This document shows, piece by piece, positions 46,711-55,936 of a stretch of 64,000 nt of DNA (position 1 is its first letter; each line of letters starts with the position of its first letter). The stretch lies in assembly GCF_003234445.2 (NCBI RefSeq), contig NZ_CP126269.1:1-64000 (forward strand), given 5' to 3'. The notes under the pieces are model-generated. The model saw only the letters and a program-made list of their open reading frames with translations, made no database searches and had not been told where the DNA came from. This DNA is from Curtobacterium sp. MCLR17_036 (GTDB taxonomy: Bacteria > Actinomycetota > Actinomycetes > Actinomycetales > Microbacteriaceae). Both the position numbers and the translations under genes were made by a program.

Positions 46711-48069
46711 CTAACGGGCGTCGCGGGTCGGCCCGGTCGTCGTGCTGCTGGTCGGTTCCGTGCTGCTGGTCGCTTCGGCGCTGTCCGTCGCTCCGGCGCT
46801 GTCGGTCGGGAGGCCCGCCCCGCCCCCGCCGTGTCCGTCGCCACCGCCGCGGGTCGGCCGGGCGGCGGCGCCGCGCTCGCGGGCGGCGCCCGAGGCCAGT
46901 CCCGCCGCGATGATGAACACGAAGACCACCAGGAGCGCACCGAGCAGGCCGACGTGCTCGCCGAGGAACCCGATGAGGGGCGGGCCGGCGAGGAACGCCA
47001 CGTACCCGATCGTCGCGACGGCGCTGACGCGCGCGGCCGCGGTGCGCGGGTCGTCCGCAGCGGCGGACATGCCCATCGGGAAGCCGAGGCTCGCGCCGAG
47101 GCCCCAGAGCACCACGCCGACGATCGCGATCGGCACGCTGTCGATGAAGATGAGCATGCCGAGCCCCACCACCGCGACCGCCGCGCTCGTGCGCAGGACC
47201 GGGACGCGTCCGAACTTGTCGATGAGGGGGCTGCCGGCGACCCGGCCGGCGGTCATCGCGGCGAGGAAGACCGTGAGCACGGCGGCACCCGCGGCGTTGT
47301 CGAGCCCGTGGCCGTCGATCATGGCGAGGGGCAGCCAGTCGTTCGCCGACCCCTCGGCCAGCGCCATGCCGAGCACGATGACGCCGATCAGGATGGTGGA
47401 GGGCTGCGCCCAGACCTGCCAGCGGGTGAGCGGCGCGGCGATCGGGCTCGTGTCGGTGGAGACCGGCTCCTCGAACCGGTGCTCGTCCTGGAACCCGCGC
47501 ACGGCGACGAACATCGCGATGCTCGTCAGGACGACCAGGACCGTGAAGTGCCAGACGACCGGCACCGCGAAGCGCTCCGTCACGGCCGCGAGCCCCGCGC
47601 CGGCCAGTGTGCCGAGGCTGAACGCCGCGTGGAACAGGGGCATGATCGTCCGCCCACCGGCCTTCTCGGCGGCCGCGCCGGACACGTTCATCGACACGTC
47701 GACCAGGCCGTTGCCGAACCCGAAGGCGATGAGCGCGATCCAGATGGCGGCGAAGCCCCAGCCGAGCGTCACCGCGACCCCGGCGGCGACCATGCCGACG
47801 AGCAGGCAGACGGCGGCGACCTGCACGCCCCGGCGTGCGCCGAGCTTCGCGACGATGTGCCCGGCGAACGTCAGCCCGCCGATCGAGCCGACCGCCATGC
47901 CGAGCACGAGCAGGCCCATCTCGAGCGTGCTGGCGCCGAGGGAGTCGCGCACGCTCGGGATCCGGCCGAGCCACGTCGCGATGTCGAGCCCGGACAGGGT
48001 GAACGTCACGAACACCGCGGTGATCCAGGCCCTGGTGCTCGGGGTGGTGCGGGTGGACGTCGTCGTCAT
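46711..48069 (-). CDS. MFS transporter
   Basis: The 452-residue protein has twelve membrane helices with an early SGLDIATWLGRIPSVRDSLG segment and a Gly/Ser/Thr-rich disordered C-terminal tail of about 55 residues. It is a sugar-efflux or drug-exporter-like MFS member of the YbjJ/FucP-like branch. The ATG at 48069 faces the LacI gene across a 92-bp gap holding a perfect palindrome, so it is the likely target of that repressor. The stop is ten bases before the nucS start. Confidence 0.88.
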   Translation of the reverse strand: MTTTSTRTTPSTRAWITAVFVTFTLSGLDIATWLGRIPSVRDSLGASTLEMGLLVLGMAVGSIGGLTFAGHIVAKLGARRGVQVAAVCLLVGMVAAGVAVTLGWGFAAIWIALIAFGFGNGLVDVSMNVSGAAAEKAGGRTIMPLFHAAFSLGTLAGAGLAAVTERFAVPVVWHFTVLVVLTSIAMFVAVRGFQDEHRFEEPVSTDTSPIAAPLTRWQVWAQPSTILIGVIVLGMALAEGSANDWLPLAMIDGHGLDNAAGAAVLTVFLAAMTAGRVAGSPLIDKFGRVPVLRTSAAVAVVGLGMLIFIDSVPIAIVGVVLWGLGASLGFPMGMSAAADDPRTAAARVSAVATIGYVAFLAGPPLIGFLGEHVGLLGALLVVFVFIIAAGLASGAARERGAAARPTRGGGDGHGGGGAGLPTDSAGATDSAEATSSTEPTSSTTTGPTRDAR

Positions 48070-48117
48070 GGTGGTCCCATCGTGCTGCGGTGCGGGTTCT
48101 GCTGCGTGTCCTGCATC

Positions 48118-48135
48118 GGTCGAATCGATTCGACC
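48118..48135. promoter_or_regulatory. LacI-type operator, perfect 18-bp palindrome
   Basis: GGTCGAATCGATTCGACC is a perfect palindrome with a central CG-containing core in the divergent gap between the MFS and LacI genes. Size, symmetry and position fit a LacI/PurR-family operator controlling both genes. A -10-like TACGCT lies about 14 bases before the lacI ATG. Confidence 0.8.
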
Positions 48136-48161
48136 GCTCGTTCCGGATACGCTAACGGGCG

Positions 48162-49322
48162 ATGGACGAACCGGCAACAGGACCCGGCGCGTCGCCCTCG
48201 GGCGGCGGCGCTGCTCGTCGGTCGCGCCCGACGCTCGCGGCGGTCGCCCGCGCCGCCGGGGTGGCGCCGTCCACCGCGTCGCTCGCCTTCAGCGGCCTCG
48301 GCCCGGTGTCCGAGGACGCCAAGGCCCGCGTGCTCGCCGCCGCGGCCGAGCTCGGCTACGGCGGCCCCGATCCCCGTGCCCGGTCCCTGCGCCGCGGACG
48401 CTCCGGCGTCATCGGCGTCGTGATGGACGAACGCCTGAGCGACGCGTTCCGCGACCCGGTCAACGTCCTGACGCTCGACGGCATCGCCGAGGTCGCCGGC
48501 GAGGCGGGTGCTTCGCTGCTGCTCGTCCGCAGCCCCCTCGACGACGAGCAGGGGACCGGCCCGCTGGTCGACGCCCCGATGGACGCCGTCGTGCTCGTCG
48601 GCTGCAACGTCCGGATCGACCCCGCCGTCGCCGTGCTGCGCCGACGCCAGATCCCCGTCGTCGCGATCGAGGCGGACGACATCGAGGGCGCCGTCCCCGT
48701 GCAGCTCGACAACCGCGATGCCTCACGCCGGGCCGCCGCCTACCTGCAGGACCTCGGGCACGCCGCCGTCACGGTGGTGACCCTGCCCCTCGACGCGGCG
48801 CGTCGCCGCGGACCGATCGCCGACGACCGGCTGTCCTCGGGCACCGCGTTCACCACGCTCGAACGGCTCCGCGGGGTGCGCGAGGTCTTCCCGTCGGCCG
48901 TCGCGATCGAGGCCGCCGGCAGTGCGGTCGAGGAGGGGCGCCTCGCCGGCACCGCCCTGTTCGCGGCCGACGGCCCCCGCCCGACTGCCGTCGTCGCGCA
49001 GAGCGACCTGCTCGCCGTCGGCGTCATCGCGGCGGCCCTCGACGCCGGACTCCGGGTGCCGGAGGACGTCAGCGTCGTCGGCTTCGACGGCATCACGGTC
49101 GACGACAGCCTGCTGCACCGATCGCCGATCCGGCAGCTGACGACCCTCGTCCAGCCCTTCGTGCAGAAAGGTCAGGCCGCCGCGCGCGCTGCCCTCGCCA
49201 TGCTCGAGGGGGCGGAGCCGGAGCCGGCGTCGTTCACGTCGACGTTGCGGGTGGGGGACACGACGGGGCCGCCGCCCACACCGTCCGCCGCGACCGCCGC
49301 GACCGCCGCACGCACCGCCTGA
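48162..49322 (+). CDS. LacI-family transcriptional regulator
   Basis: The 386-residue repressor has an Arg/Pro-rich leader, then the LacI HTH at about 24-70 (LAAVARAAGVAPSTASLAFSG). A periplasmic-binding-protein-like ligand domain follows, with VIGVVMDE, VQLDNRDASRRAAAYL and VSVVGFDGI. The tail is Ala/Thr-rich. The adjacent perfect palindrome and divergent MFS transporter suggest control of sugar uptake or export. The effector is unknown. Confidence 0.93.
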   Translation: MDEPATGPGASPSGGGAARRSRPTLAAVARAAGVAPSTASLAFSGLGPVSEDAKARVLAAAAELGYGGPDPRARSLRRGRSGVIGVVMDERLSDAFRDPVNVLTLDGIAEVAGEAGASLLLVRSPLDDEQGTGPLVDAPMDAVVLVGCNVRIDPAVAVLRRRQIPVVAIEADDIEGAVPVQLDNRDASRRAAAYLQDLGHAAVTVVTLPLDAARRRGPIADDRLSSGTAFTTLERLRGVREVFPSAVAIEAAGSAVEEGRLAGTALFAADGPRPTAVVAQSDLLAVGVIAAALDAGLRVPEDVSVVGFDGITVDDSLLHRSPIRQLTTLVQPFVQKGQAAARAALAMLEGAEPEPASFTSTLRVGDTTGPPPTPSAATAATAARTA

Positions 49323-49422
49323 TCGCTGAGGACGTCACCGGCATCTTCCTCGTCGCACACGGGCGGGACCCCGAGACGTCCAGCGCCCTCGCCGCCGAGA
49401 CCACTGGTCACCGGGTTCTCCA

Positions 49423-49438
49423 TCAACCGTTCGGTTGA
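49423..49438 (+). promoter_or_regulatory. Palindrome upstream of the 93-residue gene
   Basis: TCAACCGTTCGGTTGA has 7-bp arms around TT. It lies in the 180-bp gap between the LacI gene and the small gene, about 65 bases before the latter's ATG. It has no T-run and resembles a TetR-type operator half-site arrangement more than a terminator. Confidence 0.5.
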
Positions 49439-49502
49439 GGCGGCCGATCGTCGGTCTTCGTACTGTTGCTGCTGGCCGTGTCCACCACAGGAAGGTAATT
49501 CC

Positions 49503-49784
49503 ATGCGAACGAAGACCGAAGCCGCACTCCGCGCCCGGCACCGCGGCGTCCAGGCCCGGATCGCAGCGCATCCCCTCAACGACCCCGAGATGGAGCGCGC
49601 TCGGATGCTCGTCAAGAACAGCGACGGTGCCGCGCAGCAGCAGGTGTCGGCCGAGTTGCGAGCGCAAGGACTCCCGAGCATGACGCGTCAGACGTGGACG
49701 TTGGTCACGGGCCTCCCCGGACTGGCTCGGCTCAACCGGCGGCGGCTGCGTCTCGAGCGGGAACTTCGAGCAGCACGCCACTGA
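49503..49784 (+). CDS. Small basic protein of unknown function, 93 residues
   Basis: The product begins MRTKTEAALRARHRGVQARI and is rich in Arg, Ala and Leu with amphipathic helices, ending RRRLRLERELRAARH. There is no membrane helix or known domain. AGGAAGG seven to thirteen bases upstream is a strong Shine-Dalgarno. It could be a DNA- or RNA-binding protein by charge. It is monocistronic between lacI and the flippase-like gene, with a palindrome upstream. Confidence 0.6.
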   Translation: MRTKTEAALRARHRGVQARIAAHPLNDPEMERARMLVKNSDGAAQQQVSAELRAQGLPSMTRQTWTLVTGLPGLARLNRRRLRLERELRAARH

Positions 49785-49872
49785 GGACGAGTCCTCGGAC
49801 ACCTGGTCCGCATCGATCCTCATCGGGGGGCGCCGGACGTCGCATCGCGCGAACGCTGCTCATGCGCAGCGG

Positions 49873-51087
49873 TCAGCCCCGCCGCACCCCGAGCCCCACC
49901 ACCGCGACCAGGTTGACCGCACTCCCCACGAGGAACCCCGTCGTCCCCCCGGCCACTCCCGCGACCGGTCCGAGCACCGCCATGAGCCCGGCGCCCACGA
50001 CGAACCCGGCGACGGACGCCAGGGCGACCTGTCGTGACCGCCCCGAGGCGAGCAGCAGCGCGGCCGGCACGAGCCCGACGGTGAACACCCACACCGCGAC
50101 CATCAGGTACCGCAGGTCAGCCACGGCAGCCGTGCCCTCGGCGGGGTAGACGATCGGCAGGAACCACCCGGCGAGCAACCCGACCAGCCCGAACACCACG
50201 GCCGAGGCGGCGGCGAACCCGCCGACGAGCAGCACCGCGCCGCGGGACCGCAGCGACCCGCCGTCCGTCCGGTGCGCGAACGCCGGCACGAGCACCTGCC
50301 CCAGCGCCTGCCCGAGCATCGAGGCCGGCGTCGCCAGGGTGAACGCCGCCGCGTAGACGCCGGCGTCGTGGGCCGATGACGTCACCTGTGCCGAGATCAT
50401 CGTCAGCTGCAGCAACCCGTTCGAGGTCACCACCGCCAGCACGTTCCACGCCGCGAACCCGAGCACCCCGGCCGTCGGCTCCGCGGGACCCGACAGGCCG
50501 TTGCCCCGCGGCCAGCACGCGATCGCGAACACCGTGTACCCGATCGCCAGGGGGAGCAGCACGAAGGGCTCGAGCCGCGCGACGCACGCCACCACGAGCA
50601 ACGCGAGTGCCAGTACGCTCGTCACGGAGTCCCAGAGCGCGATCCGGGGCGCCCGCCCGTACCCGAGCTGTGCGCCGCGCGCGTGGCAGTAGAGCCCGTA
50701 GCCGACGACGACCGCGGCACCGCCGAGCACCGTCCCGGGGCCGTTGCCCCAGGCGAGCGCGACCGGCACGGTGACCGCGGCGAGCACCACGCTCGACACC
50801 AGCATCGACATCCCGAGCAGCCGGTTCACCGCGGCGTCCGACCGGCGTCCCCGCAGCGCGATCGCCAGGAACCGCGAGGCGGTGTTGCCCGACGCGTTCG
50901 GCCAGAGCAGCGCGACGAACACCGAGAGCGACAGCAGGGCGGTGGTCTGCCCGAGGGTCTCGGTGCCGAACACCCGCCCGACGACGACGGTCACGAGCAG
51001 CTTCGCGACACCCTGCACCCCGATGCCGACGGTGGCGAGCACGGCCGACGACGCCACGGACGACGACGCAGCAGCGGACCCGCTCAC
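49873..51087 (-). CDS. Polysaccharide flippase-like MOP-superfamily membrane protein
   Basis: The 404-residue protein has about twelve to fourteen membrane helices. Regions such as LVTVVVGRVFGTETLG and the SAQVTSSAHDAGVYAAAFTL segment suggest the polysaccharide-transport (Wzx-like) branch of the MOP superfamily. It starts at GTG 51087, overlapping the MATE stop by four bases. No glycosyltransferase genes are nearby, so a lipid-linked sugar substrate is only inferred. Confidence 0.8.
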   Translation of the reverse strand: MSGSAAASSSVASSAVLATVGIGVQGVAKLLVTVVVGRVFGTETLGQTTALLSLSVFVALLWPNASGNTASRFLAIALRGRRSDAAVNRLLGMSMLVSSVVLAAVTVPVALAWGNGPGTVLGGAAVVVGYGLYCHARGAQLGYGRAPRIALWDSVTSVLALALLVVACVARLEPFVLLPLAIGYTVFAIACWPRGNGLSGPAEPTAGVLGFAAWNVLAVVTSNGLLQLTMISAQVTSSAHDAGVYAAAFTLATPASMLGQALGQVLVPAFAHRTDGGSLRSRGAVLLVGGFAAASAVVFGLVGLLAGWFLPIVYPAEGTAAVADLRYLMVAVWVFTVGLVPAALLLASGRSRQVALASVAGFVVGAGLMAVLGPVAGVAGGTTGFLVGSAVNLVAVVGLGVRRG

Positions 51088-52418
51088 CGCGCCAGCGCCT
51101 GTTCGACCCACCCGCGACGGTGCGCCCGCAGTCCGAGCGTCACCGCCCGGACCCCGATGTACCCGAGGGCGAACGCCGCCCACAGCCCCGCGAGGGTCCC
51201 GCCCGCCCACCACAGCAGCGGCAGGTACACGACCAGGTTGACGCCGCCGGCGACGGCCAGGTACCGCGCGTCCCCGGCGCCGATCAGCACACCGTCGAGC
51301 ACGAAGACGTAGCCGGCGACGGGCATCCCGACGGCGATGAGCACCAGGACGACGGGCAGCGCGGTGCGCACCGCCTGCGAGTCCGAGAACACCGGTCCGA
51401 GCAGCCCGCTCACGGCCAGGGTCAGCAGGCCGAGGAGCACCCCGCCGGCGATCCCGAGCAGCACGAGCCGCCGCGTCACGAGCCGCACCCGCTCCGGGTC
51501 GCGTGCACCGAGTCCGTGCCCGACGAGCGCCTGCCCGGCGATCGCCAGGGCGTCGAGCGCGAACGCCAGGGTGGAGAACACGGTCAGCCCGACCTGCGTG
51601 GTCGCCAGCCCCGTGGTCCCGAGCCCGGCCGCGGCCCCGACGGTCGCGAGCATCGCGATCCGCAGTGACGCGGTCCGCAGGAACAGCCACGCGCCCGACC
51701 GCAGTGCCCGCGCGACGCCCGAGGCACCCGGCCGGAGCGGCGCTCCCGACGACCGTGCGGCCCGCACCGCGATGCGGACGTAGACGACGGCCATCGCCCA
51801 CTGCACGATGACCGTGCCGGCGGCGGAGCCCTCGACGCCCCAGCCGGCCCCGTAGATGAGCAGGGCGTTCAGCAGCCCGTTCGCGACGAACCCGACGGTT
51901 GCGACGACGAGCGGGGTCCGGGTGTCCTGCAGCCCGCGCAGCAGCCCGGTCAAGGCCGTCACGACCAGGATGCCGGGCAGGCCGACGAGCGACACGGTCA
52001 GGTAGCCGGTCGCTGCAGCGGACACCTCGGCCGAGGCACCGAACAGGTCGACGAGCGGCCCGGCGAGCGGCCACCCGACCAGCGCCAGCACCACGCCGAG
52101 CACGAGCGCGAGCCACATCCCGTCGATGCCCGCGTGCACGGCGCCGCGACGGTCGCCACCGCCGAGCGCCCGCGCCACCGCCGGCGTCGTCGAGTACGCC
52201 AGGAACACGAGCAGCCCGGTCACCGTCGACAGCACGGCACTCGCGAGCCCGACGGCCGCCAGCGGTGTCGCGCCGAGGTGGCCGACGAGCGCGGTGTCGG
52301 TCAGCAGGAACAGCGGCTCGACGACGAGCGCGCCGAGCGCGGGCACCGCGAGCCGCACGATGTCGCGGTCGACCGCGCGTCGCTCGGTGGTCGCAGCGGG
52401 TCGCGTCGGTCGGGGCAC
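51084..52418 (-). CDS. MATE-family multidrug/Na+ antiporter (DinF-like)
   Basis: The 444-residue protein belongs to the DinF/eukaryotic MATE branch: RDIVRLAVPALGALVVEPLF at the start, twelve membrane helices in two bundles and a conserved DTALVGHLG in helix 1. It probably exports cationic compounds in exchange for H+ or Na+. GTG 52418 is chosen; further upstream the frame runs into the palindromic repeat. No RBS is seen and CAGAAT lies about eleven bases upstream, consistent with a leaderless transcript. Confidence 0.9.
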   Translation of the reverse strand: MPRPTRPAATTERRAVDRDIVRLAVPALGALVVEPLFLLTDTALVGHLGATPLAAVGLASAVLSTVTGLLVFLAYSTTPAVARALGGGDRRGAVHAGIDGMWLALVLGVVLALVGWPLAGPLVDLFGASAEVSAAATGYLTVSLVGLPGILVVTALTGLLRGLQDTRTPLVVATVGFVANGLLNALLIYGAGWGVEGSAAGTVIVQWAMAVVYVRIAVRAARSSGAPLRPGASGVARALRSGAWLFLRTASLRIAMLATVGAAAGLGTTGLATTQVGLTVFSTLAFALDALAIAGQALVGHGLGARDPERVRLVTRRLVLLGIAGGVLLGLLTLAVSGLLGPVFSDSQAVRTALPVVLVLIAVGMPVAGYVFVLDGVLIGAGDARYLAVAGGVNLVVYLPLLWWAGGTLAGLWAAFALGYIGVRAVTLGLRAHRRGWVEQALAR

Positions 52419-52458
52419 CGGCCCATTCTGGCCGTCCCGCGCCGTGGACGGGTGCCGT

Positions 52459-52506
52459 GCCGGACGGGAGGCCCGTGGCGGCGTCGCCACGGGCCTCCCG
52501 TCCGGC
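52459..52506. repeat. Dispersed GACGGGAGGC palindrome, copy 4
   Basis: Perfect 22-bp arms (52459-52480 and 52485-52506) flank the loop GCGT, the most perfect copy in the window. It lies between the uracil permease stop and the MATE start, both on the minus strand, so it can act as the permease terminator. Confidence 0.9.
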
Positions 52507-52553
52507 GGTCCCACGTCGTCAGGCACGTGGCCCGGACCGGCTGTGCACCTGCG

Positions 52554-53891
52554 TCAGTCGCGGCGCGGTTCGGCGGGCACGCCGCCCGTGGCGGCGTGCG
52601 CCTGGTCCGAGGCCACGGGGGTGGCCTCGTCGGTGCCGCGTGCGCGACCGATCAGGTCCATGACGTGGAAGACGACGATCGCTGCGACGGTGCCGACGAT
52701 GATCCCGCCGAAGGACGCCTGGCCGAAGTCGAACGTGAAGTCCGCGATGCCCATGATGAGCGCGATGCCCGCGGTCAGCTGGTTCTTCGGCTTGGCGAAG
52801 TCGACGCGGTTCTCGACCCAGATCCGGATGCCGATGATGCCGATGAGCCCGTAGAGGGCGGTGGTGGCGCCGCCGAGCACGCCGTGCGGCACCGAAGAGA
52901 TGACCTCGCCGACCTTCGGGGACAGGCCGAGCAGCACGGCGACGATCGCCGCCACCCAGTACGCCGCGGTGGAGAAGACGCGGGTGGCCGCCATCACGCC
53001 GATGTTCTCGCCGTACGTGGTGGTCGCCGAACCGCCGCCGAGGCCCGCGAGCACGGTCGAGACGCCGTCCGCGACGAGCGCGCGACCGGTGAGCGGCGTG
53101 AGGTCACGGCCGGTGAGCTGTCCGACGCCCTTCACGTGGCCGACGTTCTCGGCGACCAGGGCGAGGACGACCGGGATGAACGCCAGGTACACGGCGAGCT
53201 GGTCCGGGTCGAACGCCGGAGCGTGGAAGTCGGGCAGGCCGAACCACTTCGCGTCGGCGACCCGCGACAGGTCGACCTGGCCGGCGGCGAGTGCCACGAG
53301 GTAGCCGACGACGACGCCGATCACGATGGACAACCGCCCGATCAGGCCCTTGAACAGCACCGTGACCAGGACGATGACCGCGAGCGTCACGAGCGCGGTC
53401 ACCGGCGCCTCGGCGAAGTTCGTCCGGGCGGACGGCGCCAGGTTGAAGCCGATGAGGGCGACGATCGCGCCGGACACCACGGGGGGCATCAGCCGGTCGA
53501 TCCACCCGGCACCGGCCAGGTGCACGACGAGGCCGACGACCGCCAGGAGCGCGCCGACGACGATGATGCCGGACAGCGCCAGCGGGATGCCGCCGATCTT
53601 CGTCGCGGCACCGATCGGGGCGAGGAACGCGAACGACGAGCCGAGGTAGCTCGGCAGCCGGTTGCCGGTGATGAGCAGGAACAGGATCGTGCCGATGCCG
53701 CTGAAGAGCAGCGTGGTGGCCGGCGGGAAGCCGGTGATGAGCGGCACGAGGAACGTGGCGCCGAACATCGCGACGACGTGCTGCACGCCGAGGCCGATCG
53801 TGCGCCCCCAGGTGAGCCGTTCGTCCGGTGCGACGATGGTCGTCGAGGAGACGGTCTTGCCGTCCCCGTGCAGCTTCCACGGAAGTCCCAT
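52554..53891 (-). CDS. uraA: NCS2-family uracil/xanthine permease
   Basis: The 445-residue membrane protein has about fourteen helices and NCS2 hallmarks: QHVVAMFGATFLVPLITG near the start, VALVAENVGHVKGVGQLTGR (substrate Glu) and GGSATTTYGENIGVMAATRV. These place it in the UraA-like uracil:H+ symporter group rather than the xanthine group. The ATG at 53891 is chosen; a start 27 bases upstream is possible. It is divergent from the M13 peptidase. No pyrimidine genes are near. Confidence 0.9.
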   Translation of the reverse strand: MGLPWKLHGDGKTVSSTTIVAPDERLTWGRTIGLGVQHVVAMFGATFLVPLITGFPPATTLLFSGIGTILFLLITGNRLPSYLGSSFAFLAPIGAATKIGGIPLALSGIIVVGALLAVVGLVVHLAGAGWIDRLMPPVVSGAIVALIGFNLAPSARTNFAEAPVTALVTLAVIVLVTVLFKGLIGRLSIVIGVVVGYLVALAAGQVDLSRVADAKWFGLPDFHAPAFDPDQLAVYLAFIPVVLALVAENVGHVKGVGQLTGRDLTPLTGRALVADGVSTVLAGLGGGSATTTYGENIGVMAATRVFSTAAYWVAAIVAVLLGLSPKVGEVISSVPHGVLGGATTALYGLIGIIGIRIWVENRVDFAKPKNQLTAGIALIMGIADFTFDFGQASFGGIIVGTVAAIVVFHVMDLIGRARGTDEATPVASDQAHAATGGVPAEPRRD

Positions 53892-53971
53892 GCGATGACC
53901 GTACCGGCAGCCGTGCACATCGACGACCCGTTCCTGCCTGCTCCCGTGGGGGCATGGCTATCGTGGAGCGC

Positions 53972-55936
53972 ATGACCGACGTCGCACGTGCCTCCGGCAT
54001 CCACACTGACGAACTCGACCCCGCTGTGCGCCCCCAGGACGACCTGTACCGCCACGTGAACGGCTCGTGGGTCGACGCGACGCCGATCCCCGACGACAAG
54101 GCGCGCTACGGCTCGTTCACCGTCCTCGCCGAGGCGGCCGAACTCGCGGTCCGCGCCATCATCGAGCGCTCGCAGCAGGCGGCCCCCGGCACCGAGGAGC
54201 GCAAGGTCGGCGACCTGTTCACCTCGTTCACCGACGAGGCCCGGCTCGAGGAACTCGCCACGGCGCCGATCGAGCCGCTGCTCGCCGAGATCACCGCCAT
54301 CACGTCCGTGCCCGAGGTCGTCGCCGCCGTCGGGCGTTTCGAGCGGCTCGGTTTGCCGAGCTTCCTGCAGCTCTTCGTCGACAACGACCCGGGCGACCCC
54401 GAGTCCTACGTCGTCTTCCTCGAGCAGTCCGGCCTCGGGCTGCCCGATGAGTCGTACTACCGCGAGGAACGCTTCGCCGACATCCGCACGAAGTACCGCG
54501 AGTTCGTCGCCGCGATGTTCCCGCTCGCCGGGTTCGAGGACGGCGCCGACCGCACCGAGCACGTCATCGCCCTCGAGACCGCGCTCGCCGCGGTGCACTG
54601 GGACAACGTGACCACCCGCGACAGCCAGAAGACCTACAACAAGCTGCCCTGGTCCGAGGTCGCGGCGCTCGCCGAGGGCATCGACCTGCAGACCTGGTGG
54701 CAGGCCATCGACGCACCGGCCGGGGCCTTCGAGACCGTCGTCGTGCGCGAACCCTCGTTCGTCACCGGTCTGGCCGCCCTGCTGCGCGAGCAGCCGCTCG
54801 AGGCGTGGAAGGACTGGCTCCGTTGGCAGGTCATCCGCGGCTCGGCCGCGTACCTGACGAGCGCCTTCTCGGCCACGAACTTCTCGTTCTACGGCACCGC
54901 GCTCACCGGGGCGCCGAAGCAGCGCGAGCGCTGGAAGCGCGGCGTCTCGCTGGTCGAGGGCGCGATGGGCGAGGCCGTCGGCCGGATCTACGTGCAGGAG
55001 CACTTCGACGAGACCTCGAAGGCGACGATGGACGACCTCGTCGCCCACCTGGTCGAGGCGTACCGGCAGAGCATCACGGCGCTCGACTGGATGACCGACG
55101 AGACCCGGGCCCGCGCGCTCGACAAGCTCGACAAGTTCACGCCGAAGATCGGCTACCCGGTGCAGTGGCGCGACTACTCGGCGCTCCCCGTGACCGCCGA
55201 CGACCTGGTCGCCAACGTCCGCGCCGTGGCGTCGTTCCAGGTCGACCGCGAGCTCGGCAAGATCGGCAAGCCGATCGACCGCGACGAGTGGTTCATGACC
55301 CCGCAGACGATCAACGCGTACTACAACCCGGGCTTCAACGAGATCGTGTTCCCGGCGGCGATCCTGCAGTTCCCGTTCTTCGACGCGAACCGCGACGCGG
55401 CCGCGAACTACGGCGCGATCGGGGCCGTCATCGGCCACGAGATCGGCCACGGCTTCGACGACCAGGGGTCGCAGTACGACGGCGACGGCAAGCTCGAGAA
55501 CTGGTGGACCGAGGCGGACCGCGCCGCGTTCGAGGAACGCACGAAGGCCCTCATCGCGCAGTACGACGCCCTCGTGCCGACCGAGGTGCCGGACGGGCAC
55601 GTCAACGGCGCCCTGACGATCGGTGAGAACATCGGCGACCTCGGCGGCCTGTCGATCGCGTGGAAGGCGTACCTGCTGTCGCTCGACGGGCAGGAGCCGC
55701 CCGTCGTCGACGGGATGACCGGCGCCGAGCGCTTCTTCCTGAGCTGGGCGCAGGCCTGGCGGATGGCGATCCGTCCGGAAGAGGCAGCCCGCCTGCTCTC
55801 GATCGACCCGCACTCGCCGAACGAGTTCCGCTGCAACCAGGTGGTCCGCAACATCGACGTCTGGTACGACACGTTCGGCGTGACGGAGCGGGACGCGATG
55901 TACCTCGACCCCGCCGAGCGCGTCGCCATCTGGTGA
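53972..55936 (+). CDS. pepO: M13-family zinc metallopeptidase (PepO/neprilysin-like)
   Basis: The 654-residue endopeptidase has the zinc motif HEIGH in IGHEIGHGFDDQGSQYD near residue 487 and the third ligand in GENIGDLGG near 550. INAYYNP lies near 447 and a C-terminal CNQVVRNIDVWYDTF. There is no signal peptide, so it is probably cytoplasmic. The ATG at 53972 has GGAG upstream; an ATG at 53954 would add six residues. The stop overlaps the next start by one base. Confidence 0.95.
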   Translation: MTDVARASGIHTDELDPAVRPQDDLYRHVNGSWVDATPIPDDKARYGSFTVLAEAAELAVRAIIERSQQAAPGTEERKVGDLFTSFTDEARLEELATAPIEPLLAEITAITSVPEVVAAVGRFERLGLPSFLQLFVDNDPGDPESYVVFLEQSGLGLPDESYYREERFADIRTKYREFVAAMFPLAGFEDGADRTEHVIALETALAAVHWDNVTTRDSQKTYNKLPWSEVAALAEGIDLQTWWQAIDAPAGAFETVVVREPSFVTGLAALLREQPLEAWKDWLRWQVIRGSAAYLTSAFSATNFSFYGTALTGAPKQRERWKRGVSLVEGAMGEAVGRIYVQEHFDETSKATMDDLVAHLVEAYRQSITALDWMTDETRARALDKLDKFTPKIGYPVQWRDYSALPVTADDLVANVRAVASFQVDRELGKIGKPIDRDEWFMTPQTINAYYNPGFNEIVFPAAILQFPFFDANRDAAANYGAIGAVIGHEIGHGFDDQGSQYDGDGKLENWWTEADRAAFEERTKALIAQYDALVPTEVPDGHVNGALTIGENIGDLGGLSIAWKAYLLSLDGQEPPVVDGMTGAERFFLSWAQAWRMAIRPEEAARLLSIDPHSPNEFRCNQVVRNIDVWYDTFGVTERDAMYLDPAERVAIW

